This document shows positions 25,959 to 36,472 of a stretch of 64,000 nucleotides of DNA, piece after piece (positions within the stretch are counted from its first letter, which is position 1; each line of letters begins with the position of its first letter). The stretch is from Phorcus lineatus (taxonomy: Eukaryota; Mollusca; Gastropoda; Trochida; Trochidae), in contig OV121086.1 in NCBI GenBank assembly GCA_921293015.1, positions 46,517,402 to 46,581,401 on the forward strand. The letters run 5' to 3'. The notes below the pieces were generated by a model, which saw nothing but the letters and a program-made list of their open reading frames with translations, made no database searches and had not been told where the DNA came from. The translations under genes and the position numbers were made by a program.

Positions 25959-26084
25959 AAAATATTCTTTCAGATAACACTTTTACAGGAAATGACTAAA
26001 CAGTGAAGTGAATTGAAACCATGAGTGTGAACATACATGCGATACATGTATAAACAAACACAATATATTAATTCAAAGATCATT

Positions 26085-26491
26085 TCAGAGACGAACGCTT
26101 AAAGGAATGTATGTATTTTTACCTCTATTGGTTTTATAACAGGGTACTAGATATCTTCTTCCTGAAGGAAGCTTAACAAACTCCCGTCTAAGACATGATC
26201 TTGATGTGACACAATCTTTAGGGATAATTTTAAAATTCTTTTGCAGTAAAGATATGATAAATTTCTGGCAATTTTCCCAGCAATTTGAACAACTTTTTCC
26301 AAGCGAGACTTGTTAACAAGATAAGGAGCCATACCAACATTGGAAAGAAAAGTTAATATGCTCTCAACGAAACAACGATAAAAGAGGGAAAGTACATGTT
26401 TATAATAAAGCTTTTTCCCCTTGTGCCTTGAGGCATCCAATGTCAAATTCATGTGTGCCTTAAAAATATAGAGTGTGCCAACAGAGATCAT
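26085..26491 (-). mobile_element. LINE remnant: C-terminal end of a reverse transcriptase
   Basis: The minus-strand reading LSLFYRCFVESILTF, then RLEKVVQIAGKIA, then after a frame change EFVKLPSGRRYLVP and LSVRL is the conserved tail of non-LTR retrotransposon ORF2 proteins. That tail follows the reverse transcriptase and has the pattern FYRSxxESVLTF ... LPSGRRY. Only about 130 codons survive, the 5' part is missing and the frame is shifted near 26165, so it is a 5'-truncated, decayed copy. The clade is not certain (CR1/L2-like or related). Confidence 0.75.
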
Positions 26492-26599
26492 GAAAGGTTG
26501 TGACTTTCAGGGTTGTCATCATAAATTACACTTGTTTGGGGTTTAAAGAAACTCAAAATTGTTTTGGTTTCAGGCCTAATATACATTGTTTACTGATTG

Positions 26600-27420
26600 C
26601 TAACATGAAATAATTTCAATATTAGACTTCAATGTGTGATTTCCTGTCATGCACATTAGAAACAATAATGGCAGCCCCAAAAGGATGACAAATAACAGAT
26701 GTTTCATTATTTGGGACACTTTAAAAGTTGCAGAAAGGTTTAAAAACAAACATCTGTGTAATAAAAGTTCCAGATGGTAAGCGATTTTTTGGATGTGCCC
26801 TAAGGCACAGCATTGCGATATCAAAAGTGCCATATGAAATTTACCCTGAGGTGTAACAATGACACCTCACAAGCAACAATCATACCAAGTTTCTAAGTCC
26901 TATAGCTTTCGCATACTACTCCAGATAATATACAGTAATGAAATTTGGCCTTTTTTAAAATCAAATATAAATGTCTTTGGCACCATGGAATTTTAACCGT
27001 TACAAGTCACTTCATCACACACTAAGCAACATTCATACTCCTAATGTTATGGTCAGAATTTAAATTTAGTTTGGCACTCTGGTGTTTTCACCTTCAAAAG
27101 GCATATCAACTAATTTTCCAGAAAAGAAAAAAGGTCATGAAAACTGCCCTTTTTAGTCAATAATACCCTTACACGGCCCGTCAACAACCCATTGGTAACA
27201 CTCATACCAACTTTGATAAATCTTAAAACATATCTTGAAATCATGCATTATAAAAGAACAAATAAGATTATCGAGTTGAGTTAAAATATTTGTAGGCTTA
27301 ATTCAAGAAAATTTTTATATCTGTATAATGTTGACCTAACAACTATATCCATAGAAGATATAAAAAAACCCATTTCAACTGCCTGAAAATATCAAAAGGC
27401 ACCAATTCAGTAGGTGGGTA
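26600..27420. repeat. Degenerate tandem repeat downstream of FBXL5
   Basis: Decayed units of roughly 150-170 bp are marked by AAGCAACAATCATACCAAGT (near 26870), AAGCAACATTCATACTCC (near 27025) and TAACACTCATACCAACTTTG (near 27195). The block ends with CAAAAGGCACC-ATTCAGTAGGTGG at 27393-27417, which also occurs at 8409-8433. That suggests two copies of one repeat family. Confidence 0.5.
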
Positions 27421-27742
27421 ATACACATGGAAATGTTCATGTGCTATTAATCTTAAATCAAATAACCAACTCAATCTGATGGTGTCATCATTATGTAAAC
27501 TTCAATCGAAACATTGCTGTCATTGTTTCAGTGAGTTATTTCTATGAGTGACTGTCACTCCATTTGCAGGTCCTATGATATGGTGAATGAAACAGACCGA
27601 ATGCTCAATGTGAAACAATCTCACTGACTGCACTATTTGATTGCAACCAATGTGGGGAAATAATGCCATTACACACAAAATCTGATAAAAACTGATAAAA
27701 CACTAATAACACAATTAACTATGATGGAAGCAGATATTACCT

Positions 27743-30700
27743 CTAGTCCCCCAGCCGACAACAGAATCGAGATGAGCACTCCAGGTTCTGACATCCGCTT
27801 GCAGAGAGCGAGTATGGATCGTCGGCCATGTTGTCACAGTAGAAGAGCTGGGCAAGGTCAAGGTTAGGACACTGACTGACCAGGTTACGAAGACCACTTG
27901 AGGTGATCTCCACACAGCCAGACAGATCTAAGAACTCAAGGAAGCGGCCACACCCACCTGTACTCAGGTTTCTGGAATAGAGAGAAGGAGGCCACTAGGA
28001 CATATCTTAGCAAGATAGGGTTATTGTTGGAGAAATAAGGTATTTATTATCTGTAAACATAATCATTTGGGACTATTCAAGTCCAATATCTGATAATTAG
28101 GCTTATAGAAGTATGTTCAGAAGGTGAGTTGTATAAAGTAAAGTCTGTTGTAATTCTTTATCTCATACTAGAGTTACATGCAAAAATGTATTTTTCAATT
28201 GTCAATAAAAGAAAGATTTAACTTCCAAATGTCATCATTAATACAAAAGAAAACAATAGGTGTAATCTTTACTAAGTGTACATGTTTGTGAAGTTTCACC
28301 TCATCTGACAGACATTGAAAGATGAACTTTTGATCTTTTAACGATTTCATCACTTGCAATGAAAATACCAAACACGATTGTGTAACTTAGTTTAGTATGC
28401 TTTGAAATAAAGCCTAAAATATCACACCTGAGTCCAGTATCTGTGATATGGTAGCAGCCAGACAAACTGAGGTACCTCAACCCATCATCCTCTTTACACT
28501 TCTCAAAGCACTCATTGTCTTTTTCATTTTCTTTCTCAAAATGCTGTCTAACTTGGAACAGGAGCTGCCGATAATCACTGCTGTTCGAATGAGTGAGACT
28601 TGCTTTCGAAACCTTAATGTCCTTTTTATCATCATCATTATCTTCATCAGTAATGATGAGGTCGCTCAGCAGCGAGTCACACAGAAGCCATTTCTTCAGT
28701 TCGTTGTATGGGAAACTGTTTGACGCAAGAGACATGTCCCCGGGTTGAGTGCGTCGGGAACAGGGACGCGGACACACAAGTGCTGGGGCCAATCTGGCGA
28801 GAGACACATCTGTGATGTCCACACAGCCAGTCAGATCAAGATGGCGCAGCTTGCAGCAGCTTCCTTCACGCATTCTGCATTGTGATGTAACATTAAGATT
28901 AATTGGATTCATAGGTGAAAAGTTTAGGCTTTAGCATACAGGAATCACATGTTAAAGTTGGAGAAATCTTATCCTCTATTTACAATTTCACATGGGAAAT
29001 ATTAAAATGAAGTCAGTCTTATTAAAGCAACTATGCTCTGAGTAATAAAAGATTTGAAATATTGCCTCAACACACAGTCTGACAACAGTTGCTAGAGGTG
29101 CATGATGATGATAACCAGTTTAGAGAAGACAAAACCTTGCCAGAAACAGACCAATCTCATCTTCAGGTTTAAGATGAAAAATGGCAATGATAATGTAGAA
29201 AGTATGGTTTTCAGGATTTAATTTCATTGGCTTCTGACAGGGGCCTTGTAATTGGCTAACTGAGCTTATGAATTACATGCGACTCTACCAGCTGTTTTGG
29301 ACCATTGAGAAGATGATTAAGTTCACATCCTGGTAGAGGCAAATCTTAAAACTTTTATCCTTTGGAACAAGGTCTCTATTCAAATCAAATTATTGATAAG
29401 CCTACCCTTTGAATGCAGCATCAGAGATAGTTGTGTACGACACGTCCAGATGTTCCAAATTGGGGCAAGCCTTCAGAATCTCCTGCATCTGTGAGGTAGA
29501 TTGATCTATGAGATTTATATACTGAGGAATAAAAGATCATTAAATGATTTTTCAAGTTGGTATTTAATGATATTTATAGTCATTAAAAAAGCGATAGGCA
29601 ATGGGTATCTTATTGAAATGCTTATGAAATTGATCCACAAGTTGTTCTTCAACATGTTCAAAATGATACTAAAGGGAGATAATCTACATGTAAACAGAAA
29701 TATCATTTGGTATGGCATCTATGATCTAATTTCAAGGTTACGAGCAACTGGAAAATTGTAATGGCAAAGTCAAAATCACTTCCTCACTTTTTAACCTCCC
29801 CTTAAATGATCATAAATCACTGATGAAATTCACTTGAAAACAAAACCAACAACTCAATCATTTTGCATTGGGAGTATTTATCTAAGATCTCCAGCATCCA
29901 AAGATCTAGTGCCATACCAACACTGAACAAGCTCACTACAGGAAAAAGTTGGCTAACCCTGAGTTAAAGACACAATCAAGCTTGTTTTTAAGGCAATTTT
30001 ATTTCCCTCTCTGTACGATCTCTCCAGCCGTCGAGATAATGTCAAACTCAGTCTAGAGGTAACCTTTTTCCCAATAATTGGAGAGGATCATAGTGAAACA
30101 ACTTGGGAACTGAATTTGTTTCTGCTAATGTTTGCTCTGAGCTATATCTTCTGAACTTTTTTGATGAGATGGGGATATCTTATCACTCATAATTATAAAG
30201 ATGAGTCGAGTATGATTACTCACAAGCCTGTTGGTGAGGCCGGTGCTGTGAGTGAGCACACAATGAGAGACCCCGCCCCCCACACGGGACAGCAGGTGCT
30301 TGCTCAGTCCCGTCAGCACTCCCCACTCTACCTGGGCCTGTACGAATGGACAGAGGACATCAGTGATAGGGCAATAAGTGACAGAGGGATTCATGAATGA
30401 TAGATGGGTAGATAATAGATAGATCTTAACAGATTGATTACTAGAGAAAAAAGAACATCAAAGGATCAAAAGATGGATCTGTGAAGGTGATGGATAATGG
30501 ATGGACTTTTTAAAGATGGATAGATGGATGATAGATCGATCGATAAATTAATGGATCATTAGTTAGAAATCTAAATGATTCATCAACTTGATGGACAAAT
30601 GAAGTTGACAGACGGTGAATGGGAATAAATAAATAAAGAAAGAATATTAAGCTAAGACTCTTCAGTGCCTCCAACTTATCAACAGTCATTCTCTTTCAAG

Positions 30701-33700
30701 ATACTTTTATGAAAATAAAATTTAATGAAATAATTCCAAGTTCTTTAAAACTGAACCCTGACCTGTCTATATTGTGGATCAGTCTCTTCTTGACATTCAG
30801 ACTCATCCACATCCGCGTCCTCATCAAAAACAAAACTGTGGTGCTCATCTCCACTTCGAGTACTTTCATTGTCAGTAGAGAGTTTCGTTGAAGGATCAAA
30901 TGTCCATATGCCTGTAAAAGATGTTCAACAAATAAGATACCTTTATTCTACACATTGATAAACAATTGACAAAACATATTTTTTTATCCAGAATAAAACT
31001 TGATGTTTATCTTATGTACTACTCACAAAAGCTGTATCAACCCCTTAAGAGAATTTTTTAGGTCAGTAAAAACAAATTCTCCCAACCCAAAACAGAATCA
31101 ACCAAAAAGAATTTGGGCAGAAGATTGAAAAATCATTAAAAATCTGTTTAAAAGATCAAGCAAGTTATGAGTTTATGAGTTATTGACTGACTTTATGCAC
31201 CTTAAACAGATTGGATATGACAAGGTAGAATATCTCCCAAACAAGAGAACGTTACAATTAAGTTAATAAGTAAACTAGAGTTACTTACCCTGAGCCCAGT
31301 GTACAGGAAGCAGGCGAGTCCAGAGCGAAGGGTCAAGAGCCAAGGAATTCCAGCAACTGCTCACCTGGGCACACCTGGCGAGATCCCGAGGTGAGAGGAG
31401 GGAGAAGACACGCAGGTAGATCTCGTTAGGTAGGCTGTGGAATCCTGCACGCTGGGGGACGCTACCAACACATAGCTCCTCATCGGAGGACTCACCTGGA
31501 GTCAAGGAACAACTTAATAGGGATCTAATTAAGACTTTGCAGTTTTGGTTCATTGTTTATCTAACAAAAAACCCTTGAATGGCTTTCCAACATCATTCAT
31601 TAATATTTATCATGTACAGGGATATGACAACTCATTAGCAAAGAAAGTATTTTGAGGTTGAGCATGGTTGAAGAAAGATAGGTTATACAATCTATGATAC
31701 ATTTCAACTTCTCAAGCAGCACTTACTGGAGAGAGCATCTTCAACACACTTCTCTGCGAGCGAGGTTGCAGATGCAACGCTGGTGTCAGCATGTTGTGCC
31801 TGATGCTGTTGAATGACCTTGGCCTTGATCTCCTTCAGTTCTTCATACGTGAAGTACTTGATCAGCATTGGCTGGAACACCTGATGCCAGCGAGAAAAGT
31901 ATGTTAGAATACAAGACTTGCTCCAAAAAAAATACAATTCCATTATAAAAGAGAAGAGAAATTGATTGAAGCTCTCATTTTATGCTTTCCATATCCAAAA
32001 AAAATGTCTCCCTTAATTTATGTAATATTTAGGATCACAGAGTCTGCAACAGTACAAATGCTCAATTCAGGGGTATACTTTTGGAAATTTATCATTGAAG
32101 ATTGTTTGATCCAATAGAGTAATTATAACGTTTCTTAACTATCCAAATGTCATGTAATTCAAATTTTTTCTCACTAAATTCTCACAGCACAATTATCTCC
32201 AAGGAAACAAAAATTAAAGATAAAACACAAATCATTAGAAAGAAAGATATTTGTTTTCAGAAATTATATATTTCCATAAAAGAGATTTCAATTAAATCCA
32301 CATTTCTCTTACAAAAATCTATGTCCAATATCTGCTCTGGAAAATCTTCAACGACAATTATCAACGTGACTGAGTAACATTTCTACAGAGTATAGCAATC
32401 GAAACTTGGCAGTTTTTTTAAAGGTTTATATTCTCTTTGAATAAGGAAAATTCCTCAAATCCCACACAAAAGTAAGTAGAAGCTGTCATAAATAATCCTG
32501 ATACATTCTCCACACATCCATATCTTACCTCTTCCTCCTCCTCCATGTGTGGCAAGAACTGTTGGGTAAACTCTTCCAGGGCTTTTCGTAACTGAAGCCC
32601 GTAATTTATCCTCTCACGTGCACTTTTGCACGACACAGCATACCCGCTACGCACCAGTTGCAGCATTTCCGACAGTTTGTTGTCCGAGTGGCAGTTGCAC
32701 ACGGCTGTGTTTGTGATGGACAGAGACCGCAGCTTAAGTTTCAGCTTCCGCATGATGTACTTGTTCTCGATACGTTCATGGGCACGGAACTCGTGGAAGG
32801 TGTTGCAGAGATTTTCCAGCAGAGTTTGAACATGGACAACATCGGTGAAGTTGGTGGATGTAACCTAAAAGAGGACAAGGTACAGATAGTAAAATTGGAA
32901 AAATTACTCTCAAATTCCATAAGCCAAACATGACATTTTGTTTAACAAGACTAAGAAATATATGACAGTGATAACTGTAAAAGTTTCTGGCTTTAATTTT
33001 AGTCACTAGCATCTATGAGTGAGACTAGTGTGCTTCATATAAAGGATAATAAACAAAAATTGTAAACCAAATCAAATTTCATCATGCATCTACCATTAAC
33101 TGGTGGCAAAAAACATAAAACAGTTTCTATCAAAAGTGTGCTATTAAGGGTGAATAGTATCAAAATGATTTCCTTATCGACATGCTTATATTCATTGATA
33201 TACTCTGATAACTTTCATGAAATGAATGTGTGTTCTGAAATTCTTTTTACTCTTAAATTATACTCAAGTATCCTGACATTCATTGCATCGTGGCAATCAG
33301 CACTTCAGGTTTAAAGAGCCTGACCTATCAGCTATGGATCACCATCTTGTTTTGAAAAACTAATTTTACGACATTTAAAAAATATAATATCTGAATGGAT
33401 AAAATGTCCACACATACTAGTATACAAATGATTTATGATAAGAGTAATCAACAATGCCTTGTAATGCCATGCTCTCATCAAATCTAAGTGAACCGAAGTG
33501 TTACCCTCTGTAACATGTTTCAATTGGGTTACGTTATAATCATTTTCTAACAAAATATGTGTATAAACAGGAGTTTCCCCGTGAAAAAAATACCCAAATG
33601 GCACTGCCCTTTTAACACGAAGGGAATGTCTTCACTAATCGTCCTAAAATATTTAATTTGATTTAAATTTTATGTTTGATCCGAAATCGGAATAGTAATT

Positions 33701-35753
33701 CCCACCATGTACAAAAACGTTTTTCAACTAATTCCAGCCCTGGGATTAATATGCATACAAACCCTATTTGAAAATGAAATTACTTTTTCGAATGCATATG
33801 ATATTGTATGATTTGATGATAAAGCTATTTTCACACAAAGGCTACTCTTTATTGGCAACCAGTGCACGCCACAGGTCCACACCATATGCTCTGGTTTGAA
33901 ATGTCACACAAACTCAATGTACGACAGCAGACAGATATTTTCAAAGCGACTTTTCCACAACTATTGTTAATCAAACTTTACGTTATAAAATAAAAAATCA
34001 AAATAATTCAAATGACAATATGTATGATTATCAAATAGGGGCCTACTATCCATAAGTTGATTGTGACATTAAAATTCATATTTTAAAATGTTTACAAAAA
34101 TATTATCACATATCATAAATCTACTCTGAGGTGTGATGATTGCTTCCTGCACGTACACCAACACACTTGATTCAACTTGAGTCTGTACCTGGCATACACC
34201 GGTCACATGTCCGACATTTATACCCAACTTGCGATCTCGTTGCTATGGTTTCCTTTGCTCTAACTGTAGGTGTATTGACAAAAACACCTCTACTCTGTAG
34301 GTGTATTGATCGATACACCTCTACTTTTCTAATACACCTACTCTTTTTTGTACATCTAAACATAATCAGGAGAAGAGATCTTCAACTTTGGCAAACAAAG
34401 GGACTTGTAAAATTTGGATTTATGATTTTTTGAGAATTATAAACAACTATGTTGGGAATCGAACCTGGGACTTTTATGTTGCAGAGCAGCGACTCTGCCC
34501 ACTGAGCTACTGAGGATTGATCCAAACAATGGTACTCTCTGTTGTGTTATGTAAATGTTGTTATTTTTCCCTATATAAGCCTATGTATAGGTACTAGCAT
34601 GTACCAATTTTTGATAAAATGAAGTTAGTTTATGTTTTTAAACCGTTTTTAGAAGAGTATTGTTTATATTCTATTGATCTAGTTAGGTCAAGACGTAATA
34701 ATAATAATGAATTTCTAATAATAATAAAAATGAATTTCTAGAGCGACTAATTATCCAATCAGTGATTGCTCAACGGCGCTTGAAAAGAAGAGAAGTTTAT
34801 GGGAAAGATTGTCTGAACAAATATCTTTTAAGGGCTGATTTGAAAGAGTCTCTTGTGTTGATTTCTCTGAGGCATAGTGGCAGATTGTTCCAAAGCACAG
34901 GAGCTGCAAAGGCAAATGCAAGGTCTCCCATAGTTGACCTTGTAGCCAGCTGAGAGAGGAACATGGCATTAGATGAACGGAGAGAACGGGTTGGTACATG
35001 GGCATTGAGGAGATCTTTCAAGTACATGGGAGATTCACCATCATGTATACATAGAGAAGGATAGAAGCATTGTTTCGTCAAATATAACTCAACTGGAGTG
35101 GGGTATAAGTTAGATAATAATACCCACACTTCCCTCGGTGCATCACTCAATACACCTCCTGTTTGAATCGTGTTTACGTTTAACGTGAAAATAAAACTGA
35201 TTTAACGCCTACACAAACTGTAAATATGACAGCTAAATAAATTTCTGGTCAGTTTGCCATTATCTATTCTGAATAATGTAGAATAGTTTTTACTTATTAC
35301 TATTTTTCAACTACTGTCAGATTTAACTTTGAATGTAAGATTGCTTATTCATCATATCTTGTGTACATTTATAAATTATTACTTGTGTAAAATTGTTACA
35401 TCTGGAACTGTTATTCTTAAACTTTCTTTTTCTGTATGGAGATTTGAAAAGAAAAATCAAAAAAAAAAAAAAAATGAAAATAAGAGAAGCTCAAAATGTC
35501 ATAGATAGACTGATCGTTTATTTTTTAATAAATACAACATTCGTCGACTTCCGAATTTCGTCACCTTTTTTGCATAGCTTCGGTGTATCAAATGTCTTAT
35601 ATTATCATCCGATATTTCAATGAAAAACATTTGCAATTTTTATTAGCATGACAACGAACGTATTACCATGTCAAGATATTTGTGTACAAGTTCCTTCATT
35701 CGAGAATGAGGAACTGTAAACACATCAACTTCTTCCGGTACTTCAGGCGCCAT
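27743..35753 (-). CDS. FBXL5: FBXL5: hemerythrin-like, F-box and LRR iron-sensing ubiquitin ligase subunit (9 exons)
   Basis: Complement of join(27743-27971, 28428-28874, 29406-29488, 30224-30337, 30763-30911, 31289-31495, 31727-31880, 32529-32864, 35667-35753). The sum is 1806 nt (601 codons plus TAG), with GT-AG introns and matching phases throughout. Exons 1-3 encode the hemerythrin-like domain ([12 protein letters not shown] start). The di-iron ligands of human FBXL5 are all present: H16, H58, E59, E62, H88, H135, E139. Exon 4 carries the F-box (about residues 211-258, [13 protein letters not shown]). Exon 5 is acidic. Exons 6-9 give leucine-rich repeats ([27 protein letters not shown]). 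The C-terminal cysteines C571, C586, C596 and C597 align with the human [2Fe-2S] ligands. In vertebrates, SCF-FBXL5 ubiquitinates IRP2 when iron and oxygen are plentiful. The protein is about 90 residues shorter than human (691), mostly in the variable stretch between repeats in exon 8. Its promoter is shared with the gene at 35897. Confidence 0.95.
30390..30560. repeat. Imperfect GATA/GATG microsatellite in FBXL5 intron
   Basis: Runs such as GATAGATGGGTAGATAATAG, GATGGATAATGGATGG and GATGGATAGATGGATGATAG lie just upstream (gene sense) of the 30224-30337 exon. Simple-sequence DNA, non-coding. Confidence 0.8.
34440..34525 (-). repeat. tRNA-derived segment (SINE head or tRNA pseudogene)
   Basis: On the minus strand the internal RNA polymerase III promoter boxes are intact: A box TAGCTCAGTGG at 34499-34509 and B box GGTTCGATTCC at 34455-34465, with tRNA-like spacing. 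I see no matching acceptor stem or a clean anticodon stem-loop, so this is not a functional tRNA gene. It fits a tRNA-derived SINE head or a decayed tRNA copy. Confidence 0.7.
34685..35150 (-). mobile_element. 5'-truncated LINE: ORF2 tail and 3' repeat tail
   Basis: The minus-strand reading from about 35150 to a TAA at 34797 contains [40 protein letters not shown] and [10 protein letters not shown]. This is the very conserved C-terminal pattern (YLxDLL ... LRSS ... GDRAFxxAAPxLWNxLP ... FKxxLKxYLF) of CR1/L2-like LINE ORF2 proteins. Downstream on that strand the sequence ends in ATT/AAT-rich repeats near 34690-34740, as such LINEs often do. Everything 5' of the last ~110 codons is absent. It sits in FBXL5 intron 1, in the same orientation as the gene. 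Confidence 0.85.
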
Positions 35754-35765
35754 TTTGGATAATCG

Positions 35766-35775
35766 TCTCGCGATA
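35766..35775. promoter_or_regulatory. TCTCGCGAGA-type promoter element
   Basis: TCTCGCGATA matches nine of ten bases of the near-palindromic TCTCGCGAGA element, known in vertebrates from CpG-rich, often bidirectional, housekeeping promoters and bound by BANP. It sits 13 bp upstream of the FBXL5 ATG. Whether the same factor acts in this lineage is inference. Confidence 0.5.
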
Positions 35776-35797
35776 TCTCCCGTGATTATGAGGCAAT

Positions 35798-35811
35798 GCA
35801 ACCAAGGCAAC
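35798..35811. promoter_or_regulatory. RFX X-box-like site
   Basis: GCAACCAAGGCAAC differs at one base from the RFX consensus GTNRCC-N2-RGYAAC. X-boxes close to the start of transcription are typical of genes for ciliary proteins, which agrees with the likely ciliary role of the plus-strand gene 86 bp downstream. Confidence 0.55.
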
Positions 35812-35896
35812 GCACCACGCCGAAGGTAAAAAGTGAGTGGCACGACAGACGTGTTTGAGTCAATTTACACTTGGTGTAAACAAGCGATCGGTGATA

Positions 35897-36472
35897 ATGT
35901 CGTGCAGGAATGCTAACTTTTCGACTCAGTATCAGAACTTTCTAACAGAATCTTATGATAAGGAACGAGATGCACGACTGAAATGGTATTTTGACACTCA
36001 GAAATCGGATACGAAAAAACCGAAACAGTTTGAAGTTTTTCGAAGAAAGATAGAGGAGAGGTCAAAACCATCCGAGGCATTGATGCAGAGGTTGCCTGCA
36101 ATTACTGTCGAAAAGAGACACAACATGAAGAAAACGGATCCGATCGACACATTGGTCGACCGAGCTCCAACACTTACAGAGTTTGGAACAACGATGCGAC
36201 CCGTCACCCCTAGAACCAAACACAGGCTGTATGATGGTTTCACCAAGGAGGGTCGGGGGCGTTATCAGTACCTGGAGAGGCGTTACAAGAAGATTCCCGA
36301 AGACAAGTTCGAGTTTCCACTTCTAAGTTCCTGGGAATACGGATGGCGACTTGGTGATGTCATTAAGGTTGAGGAAATAAAGAAACCAGCCCATGGTCGC
36401 ACCAAAACTGTTGAGGACACTTTCTATACAAGAAATGGTGTACCAACCTTAGATTCCTACACGAAAGGCTAA
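35897..36472 (+). CDS. Probable sperm/ciliary microtubule inner protein (SPMIP1/ATP6V1FNB-like), single exon
   Basis: The first ATG of the open frame (MSCRNANFSTQYQNF) is at 35897. The frame is open further upstream only through non-ATG codons. It encodes 191 residues ending at TAA 36470. The protein is basic and soluble, with no signal peptide or membrane segment. Features: an N-terminal KERDARLKWYF helix-like segment, a middle MRPVTPRTKHRLYDGFTKEG, then LERRYKKIPEDKFEFP and LLSSWEYGWRLGD, and VEDTFYTRNGV near the end. I associate the SSWxYGWRLG block with SPMIP1 (ATP6V1F neighbour protein), a small protein of sperm-tail doublet microtubules. The match is from memory, so the family call is moderate while the gene itself is firm. 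The X-box in the shared promoter supports a ciliary role. No intron is needed. Confidence 0.8.
   Translation: MSCRNANFSTQYQNFLTESYDKERDARLKWYFDTQKSDTKKPKQFEVFRRKIEERSKPSEALMQRLPAITVEKRHNMKKTDPIDTLVDRAPTLTEFGTTMRPVTPRTKHRLYDGFTKEGRGRYQYLERRYKKIPEDKFEFPLLSSWEYGWRLGDVIKVEEIKKPAHGRTKTVEDTFYTRNGVPTLDSYTKG

Larger units (their letters stand above)
32865..35666. other. FBXL5 intron 1 (2.8 kb) holding LINE and tRNA-like remnants
   Basis: The longest FBXL5 intron. Its lower half (32.9-34.1 kb) shows nothing recognisable. The upper half holds the tRNA-derived segment at 34440-34525 and the LINE tail at 34685-35150. Short words AGGTGTATTGA (near 34268 and 34298) and TCAATACACCT (near 35148) are inverted around this block and may mark another element. 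Confidence 0.55.
35754..35896. promoter_or_regulatory. Shared bidirectional promoter of FBXL5 and the 35897 gene
   Basis: Only 143 bp separate the two divergent start codons. The interval is clearly GC-richer than the surrounding DNA and has no TATA box. It holds a TCTCGCGAGA-like site and an RFX X-box-like site, so both genes are probably driven from it. Transcription starts cannot be placed from sequence, and part of this interval must be 5' UTR of one or both genes. Confidence 0.75.

Noticed and set aside
34440-34525. Functional tRNA gene
   Set aside because: Both promoter boxes are present, but the acceptor stem does not pair and the anticodon stem is not clean.
35837-35896. 20-codon N-terminal extension of the 35897 gene
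   Set aside because: The frame is open upstream but begins with GTG, not ATG, and lies in the promoter interval. The ATG at 35897 is the first usable start.
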